Shown here: one piece after another, positions 58,869-64,000 of the stretch | Numbering within the stretch: the first letter of the stretch is position 1 | Layout: each line of letters opens with the position of its first letter | Assembly (NCBI RefSeq): GCF_030272615.1 | Contig: NC_081413.1 | Location: forward strand, 554,429,136 to 554,493,135 | Source of the DNA: Cryptomeria japonica | Lineage: Eukaryota > Streptophyta > Pinopsida > Cupressales > Cupressaceae | Length of the DNA: 64,000 nucleotides | Direction of reading: 5' to 3' | Translations under genes and position numbers: made by a program | Notes under the pieces: model-generated | What the model was told of the DNA's origin: nothing | The model's database searches: none | What the model saw: only the letters and a program-made list of their open reading frames with translations

Positions 58869-58961
58869 CTTCTGTGTACCGGTGGGAGTTCTCTGCGTGG
58901 CCATGGCCAGTGTAAGGCATGGTCTTCCATATGCTAAGCGTGGGTGCAGAGAGGATGCCAT
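58869..58961 (-). CDS. RIQ: RIQ1/RIQ2-like (DUF1118) protein, exon 1 (transit peptide)
   Basis: Thirty-one codons starting MASSLHPRLAYGRPC and ending RTPTGTQK, then the donor AAG|GTATTC. The peptide is rich in Ser, Thr and Arg and has no acidic residue, as expected for a chloroplast transit peptide. It ends in phase 0, matching the phase of exon 2. Two in-frame ATGs lie upstream (59006, 59003), but they fall almost on the predicted transcription start and would add an acidic MMEGFG extension, so I prefer 58961. The link to exon 2 is inferred from phase, strand, a fitting N-terminus and a promoter directly upstream, not from homology of this exon. Confidence 0.62.
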
Positions 58962-59038
58962 GCCTCTGGGTGAAGAGGAACAACCCAATCCGAAGCCTTC
59001 CATCATTCTCTATCCTTTTGCTCTCCTCCCTCATCTCG

Positions 59039-59046
59039 CTATATAG
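59039..59046 (-). promoter_or_regulatory. TATA box of the DUF1118 gene
   Basis: The minus strand reads CCTATATAGCG, 78-85 bp before the chosen ATG, so transcription would start near 59010 and leave a ~50-base leader. A CCAAT-like word (ACAATTGG) lies just upstream at about 59055. Confidence 0.55.
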
Positions 59047-59123
59047 GTTTCTACCAATTGTATTTCAACACGCCAGCACATCCGCACACAGTCCCGTTGA
59101 GCTTGGCTCCACCACACTCTTCT

Positions 59124-59130
59124 GACGTGG
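59124..59130 (-). promoter_or_regulatory. G-box-like element (CCACGTC)
   Basis: CCACGTC, with an ACGT core, about 80 bp upstream of the TATA box. ACGT-core elements commonly confer light response on photosynthesis genes, which would suit a thylakoid protein (inference). Confidence 0.4.
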
Positions 59131-59234
59131 ACAAACGCCTACCAAATTCACTTGAGAGGTGGTTTTATTTCCATTTATTATTTTTCTTTTCTTAATGGAC
59201 TGTACCTAGTGTAACCCCATTTCCTTTTCTTTAA

Positions 59235-61405
59235 TGAATGAAGGAATTTCAATGATTTCCACAAGACCAAGTGGTTCAAGAGTCATAAAATTAATACATT
59301 TTGAAATTTATTTGATGTTCGTTTTTCTATTATGAATTTTGATCAAGAAGCTCATTGTTTTGTGAAGCCTTATCGTCGTGATGATGGATCACGAAGTGTG
59401 ATCCGAAACATTGATGCAAAAATCTTACACACAATTGAATCCAGAAATGCGCTCTTGATAATTATATGATGGATTGTGGAAATCTCTTAGAACTGCTTTC
59501 AAATTGATTACGAATATCCTCATATGTTACACACTATGTGATGAAGTGTCATTATGTTTTAACCACTCCTTTGCTACAAAAGTTGCAATTCCTCTCTTGC
59601 CACTCTTCCTTGGGAGTTGTCCATCAACTCGTTTCGCATCTAAGATGATGAGTAGAGGTCCTCAATTGTGATATTAAAAATTTGGGTTTTCTCTTAATTG
59701 CAACCCTCAAATAGACTTTTTCATCATGCTTCTACAAGGGGTTGAATTCTTTGGCATAGTGTGTTTTTTTTCAACCAATTTGTTGTGTCCATATGATAGT
59801 CCTAAATTTTTCTAACACCGACTTTTTTATCTCCTTGTTAGTGTTAAGACATTATTGCCAATTAATGTCTCATTTGTCCATCCACTTGTTGTTTTGCTTC
59901 CTCCAAGTCATCATATGGTTTAACTTCTCCTCAACAACCATTTTGAGCCAGCGGTGCTTATCCATGTTTTCAACTTTTTAAAGTAACTTAACAAACAAAT
60001 TATTGTTCATGCCTCCATCGAGAACATGCCAACCTCAGCTAAAAGGATGTCATAAGGGGACTATCGATTTGACTTTGAGGCTACTAGTGATTAGATGTTT
60101 TGAATTCTTTCTAATTGTCTTCACTTGTGGTTTAACATGCTACTCCCTCAAATTTCACAACCATAGAGGACAATTAGCACTACCAACAAACCAAAAAGGG
60201 TTTGCTTGGTTTTTCACTCTCATAACTTCGCTTTCCTACACTTGTTTTGAAGAAGGTAAGAAGCTCTCTATCCTACTTGAATATTTTTGTCCTACATGTC
60301 TCTAGCTAAGCCTATTGTGAAAATCAATTCCTATGTACTTGTATTTAATGAAAAGATCATGGCTTTGGTCTTGTCGATGTTCACTTGCATCTCAACCTCT
60401 TGGCAAAAGAGCTCTAAAGTCGTCAAATATTCTCTCTACCCATGGGAAAAATTTGCAATTAGGATAAGATCATCCACATAAACAATAAACTTCACCACAT
60501 AGCCCATTAGTTGAATACCCTCTCTAATGGTTTTGTTTAACCATTTTCCTAGCTTATCAATATACAAATGAAACAATGTGTGGCAAAGAGGACACTCTTG
60601 TTTGACCCGAATGTCGCTACCAAGGCATTCAGGCATATCCTCTTTAGTGTTGATTTTAGCTCTTACCTACTCATAAAGCTTATGTATATCCATTCTATAC
60701 TCAATTGGAATCCCAAGTTCTTCCATTCTACTCCAAAGCTTGTCCCTAGGAACAATGTCAAAAGATTTTTTGAAATCAAGGAAGCAACAAAAGGCCTCAC
60801 CACCTTGAGTCTCCAAAACCTTTTCAATGAATTACCTAAGAGTGATGCAATGATCAATGGTAGAGTGTTTGGGCCTAAAACCAACTACCTTTTTCCCCTT
60901 TACCCTCATTTTCTAACCAAATGTTGATTTTGTGTTCTATCATGCACCCATAAACATTTTCCAAGAAGAGGATTGATCATAATAGTACTATAATTTTAGA
61001 AGGATTATTGATGTCACCACTTGTGTAAAGAGGAATAACAACATTAGTTGTCCACTCAATTGGAAAGTTGTCTTGTGTAACATTGTTAAAGATTCTTTTG
61101 ACGCACATGACAATGATCTCAACACTCCATTTTAAAAAGTCTACCTACAACCCATCAATTTCTTGAGCTTGAATTCTTTATACCTTATTTGATATCCTCT
61201 ATTGAGAATGTAGTGTCAATTATGGGAGGACTATTTTTCTCTTATGCTCTTTCATAGAGGAGCTTCACATAATCTAATTGATGTGTATTTATGATATTAT
61301 TTTCTTTTCTTTTTTTCTCTTTTGTTGCAATTCTCACCAAAAGCCTTTGGGTTGTGATTCCCCAAAGAAGTTAATTCCTTTCTTCTTGAAATCACATAGC
61401 TTTCC
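59235..61405 (-). pseudogene. LINE reverse transcriptase remnant, 5' truncated
   Basis: Minus-strand blocks in order: FPIEWTTNVVIPLYTSGD; GFRPKHSTIDHCITL; FKKSFDIVPRDKLWSRMEEL; SDIRVKQECPLCHTLFHLYI; YVDDLILIA, where the catalytic box is YVDD instead of the usual YADD or FADD; then the C-terminal zinc-binding region (about 59.68-59.5 kb) and a TTCATTCA-type 3' tail at about 59240. It copies and inserts LINE RNA by target-primed reverse transcription. Stops and frameshifts throughout. The 5' end is lost at about 61405. Its 3' end lies only about 200 bp above the DUF1118 gene's TATA box. Confidence 0.8.
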
Positions 61406-63194
61406 TTTTGTAATGCCTGCCAAAATACCCTAGAGAAATACACTAACTAACATGCAAAATAGAGATAACAATTTATTTTTTAAAACATCCATGCATGCAT
61501 CCAATACAATGCAATAACATACATTAACTTGATACACAACTACTCATCATGAATATAATCACCAATCATGTTATGCAAGCAAAAATGAAATACAATACAT
61601 CAATAATCATCTATCTCCCCTAGGGTATCTCAATGCCACTACTTAAACTACACACTTAACAATTCCTAATTATGATACCATTTAACTTCCATAATCCATG
61701 TGCAACCTAACTTACTATCATTAATTCCTTTCACATAATCATATATGATTGATTAATTTATCCTAGAATGATTACATCCATTTATGAATACTCAACCATC
61801 CCATAAGGTTCATTTTAAGCACCAATACCAAATGTTCCTAATCCCATCCATTCATTTCTTTTAACATCAAATAACCATTTCAATACCAATTACCACATTA
61901 TTAAACCATAGCAATATGAACTAATTACATCATTACAAGCATAGCACTAAGTACGCATTCATAGATCCAATATCCATTATTCTCATTATTAAACATTCTC
62001 AAGTTACATATGATACATCATTTTCCCTAATAACAACTACTAGATACATGAATACAATGTCTTTTACAACAATGAGCATAGCTCTCAAATACAAATACAT
62101 ATACACGTCAAATGAATCATGTACAATAGTCTGCTACAAATATCCATCCACGAGTTGAAGAGATAAGAGATCCACATCCACGCAAAGCATCTAAAAAAGA
62201 AAATCCCAATGGAAGAAAGGCACCAACCACCCGACCATGTGGAACCAAAGGAACCACCCCCATGCTAGGAGATGACACAAGATTCCACACACACTCTAGA
62301 TCTAAGCTAACACCTATCAACCAAAGAGGAAACAACTCTAACATAACCAAGGAAAGCATACCAAACAACCATGAAACCTCCAGAGGTGACTCAACAACAA
62401 GACATAAGGAACTAGGACTGGCATGTAGGGAAAGAGTGTTATCACATGCTACCACATAGGATACACATGCAAAACTGTCTCAACATTTGAAGAAATCAAG
62501 GTAGTACGGTTTACCCGGTTACTAGATCTACCACCTCACTCTACTCTCTGATCCATGAGATGGGTATTACAAAACACATTTATTATCTTGCTTAGATGAG
62601 TTACTCTACCCAACCCACCTAATATTAATTATTACATTATCACTTATCAATTACAAAGGAAAACCTCCAATGAGCTATCCAAATGATTTAGACCTCGGCT
62701 CTATTACACAAGAATCCTAGCAGTCCATTCCTCGTGACCTCGACAGAATCACGGAAGCCCACACCCCCTAATCACGTGTCTAGGCTTTAACAACAAAAAC
62801 AATCAAGCAAGAAGGCCTACAAAATACAATTCGGCTAATCAAGATAAAGTCTCATCAATGCACAAGGAGCCAACAATATATCACATAAGTCACATAGATC
62901 ACACAACAATATAGCAAGGTAATACTCCTCTTGAAACAAAACAGATGATCAAATAACACATCAAAATGTTACTTCAGACATCCTAGAGCACTCAAAAGCA
63001 CAACACAACCTATGGACAGACTACAGGATCAACTGAGAAATCAAGAAAAAACCCAGATAGAAAATCGAAAAACTAGAAAAATGACCCAAAACATAGAAAA
63101 CAGCCAAAACAACACATTTACCCAATTGTGTCGCGCATATACAAATCTCTGCAGCACTTCTACAAATTCATGCAGCGCTTTTACCAAGGGATTT
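61406..63194. other. Unassigned, probably retroelement-derived
   Basis: Starts with TGCCTGCCAAAATACCCTAG just after the LINE truncation point, which could be an LTR start. It has moderate GC and few open frames. A 112-codon minus-strand frame (62117-62455) is hydrophobic and not recognised. No RNA gene seen. Confidence 0.4.
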
Positions 63195-63745
63195 TGTAGT
63201 CACATAAATCTGTCCAGTTTAATTAAATGAATATTTGATATTTATTTGATTAAAAACCCCACTAGCCATTAGTTAATTAATTATTCCTCAAACATTCTCC
63301 TATTTATTAAATAAATTATTCAATTTATTTTAATTAATTCATTAAACTAAATTCACAATCAATTAAATGAATAAATCCTATTTATTTCATTTAATCCTGT
63401 TTACCTCTTTTAAATAAATAAAATAAAATAAAAAACATTTATTTAAATCATTAAATCCCCCCCACTTGCATTCTCCTAAAAATACAAGTTGCACCTATTT
63501 GTTGAAATAAATGAATTTTATTTTAATAAAAATCCTATTTTTCCTCACCCACCAAACCCACTTGCAATTTTAAACCCCTTCTAGATTCTTCTAACCCCTT
63601 CCTAATTATCCTAATCCATCCCTTAATTATTGTCACATTCCTAAGCAACTTGTAGTCACTTCTCAAAGACTCTAAAGTCTTTGAAAAGCATCTAATGCTT
63701 TATGTGTTCAACAATTTAACCTCTAAAGTCTTCTAAACCACTAAT
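63195..63745 (+). mobile_element. LTR related to the solo LTR, partial
   Basis: Starts TGTAGTCACATAAATC and matches the reverse of 14787 back to about 13745, including TTTGTTGAAATAAATG-like and CTTCTAGATTCTTCTAACCCC words. It lacks the 61-bp and 79-bp tandem arrays. Homology stops at about 63742, where another LTR start appears. Confidence 0.8.
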
Positions 63746-64000
63746 TGTTAGAGTATTCGAGTATTTACTTGATTAATTAAACATTCTTTGTTTAATTATT
63801 TAAGTTCCCTTTATCTCTATTACACTTAAGCTAACTTTAGGTGAATATAATTAATTGTTTTAATTAATTATTATGTGCAAACCTAGGTTTTCCCTTTTTA
63901 GGGTTTCTTGACCTATTAAAGGTTGAGTTCTTTCTTTTCATTGTAAGAATCACATTACATATTTTTGTGAATATTGAGTTCTCTCTTTTTTAGCATATTC
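63746..64000 (+). mobile_element. Putative second LTR start, cut by window edge
   Basis: Begins TGTTAGAGTATTCGAG exactly where the older LTR's homology ends. It has a TATA-like CCTATTAAAGG near 63914 and T-rich sequence after it. Probably a Copia LTR nested in the preceding LTR; the rest is outside the window. Confidence 0.5.

Noticed and set aside
58831-59034. 67-codon frame MREESKRIEN overlapping exon 1
   Set aside because: Its ATG lies upstream of the predicted transcription start and its peptide is charged and unlike a transit peptide. The overlapping frame beginning MASSLHPR fits better.
62117-62455. 112-codon hydrophobic frame
   Set aside because: No family resemblance, and the composition follows the local base bias. 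It could be chance, so it is not called as a gene.

Overview
The window is plant nuclear DNA from a large, repeat-rich genome, most likely a gymnosperm (conifer). That is an inference from very low gene density, old nested retrotransposons, an apparent 17.9-kb intron filled with transposable elements, and AT-rich spacers. I recognise only one host gene. No bacterial operons, rRNA or tRNA genes, or CRISPR arrays are visible.

Left part (1-21,886). After a degraded Copia fragment near 1.6-1.9 kb, an essentially full-length Ty3/gypsy retrotransposon occupies 2723-21881. It is flanked by a 5-bp target duplication (ACTTC) and reads on the minus strand. Its LTRs are exceptionally long: 4721 bp (5', right) and 4840 bp (3', left). 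Each LTR carries a TATA box, two arrays of GC-rich palindromic repeats and a long degraded ORF of its own (about 0.9 kb of codons) ending on an AATAAA. Between the LTRs lie gag, protease, an archaeal-type RNase H placed before the reverse transcriptase, RT, the usual RNase H and integrase, all broken by a few stop codons. A 1813-bp solo LTR (12975-14787, target duplication ACCTC) splits the protease.

Middle part (21,887-40,246). This is AT-rich spacer with decayed retroelement pieces: a gag-like fragment at 25 kb, a putative Copia LTR at 27.8 kb, an LTR-like promoter near 36 kb and a Copia gag/protease remnant at 36.8-37.9 kb. A 164-bp Mutator-type MITE with a 9-bp target duplication lies at 38505-38668.

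Right part (40,247-64,000). A chloroplast protein gene of the DUF1118 family (RIQ1/RIQ2-like, grana organisation) is encoded on the minus strand. Exon 2 (40590-41018) is clear. A transit-peptide exon at 58869-58961 joins it in phase 0 across a 17,850-bp intron with GT-AG ends. The intron holds a LINE 3' end, a decayed Copia pol gene split by a complete non-autonomous Copia element (45243-48598, TSD TTGTG), a LINE ORF1 remnant, a Copia LTR, a tandemly duplicated junction, an unrecognised acidic/basic ORF family inserted in a Copia gag, and a 204-bp Copia LTR. Upstream of the promoter lies a LINE reverse transcriptase remnant (59235-61405). The window ends in an LTR related to the solo LTR, interrupted by another LTR start at 63746.
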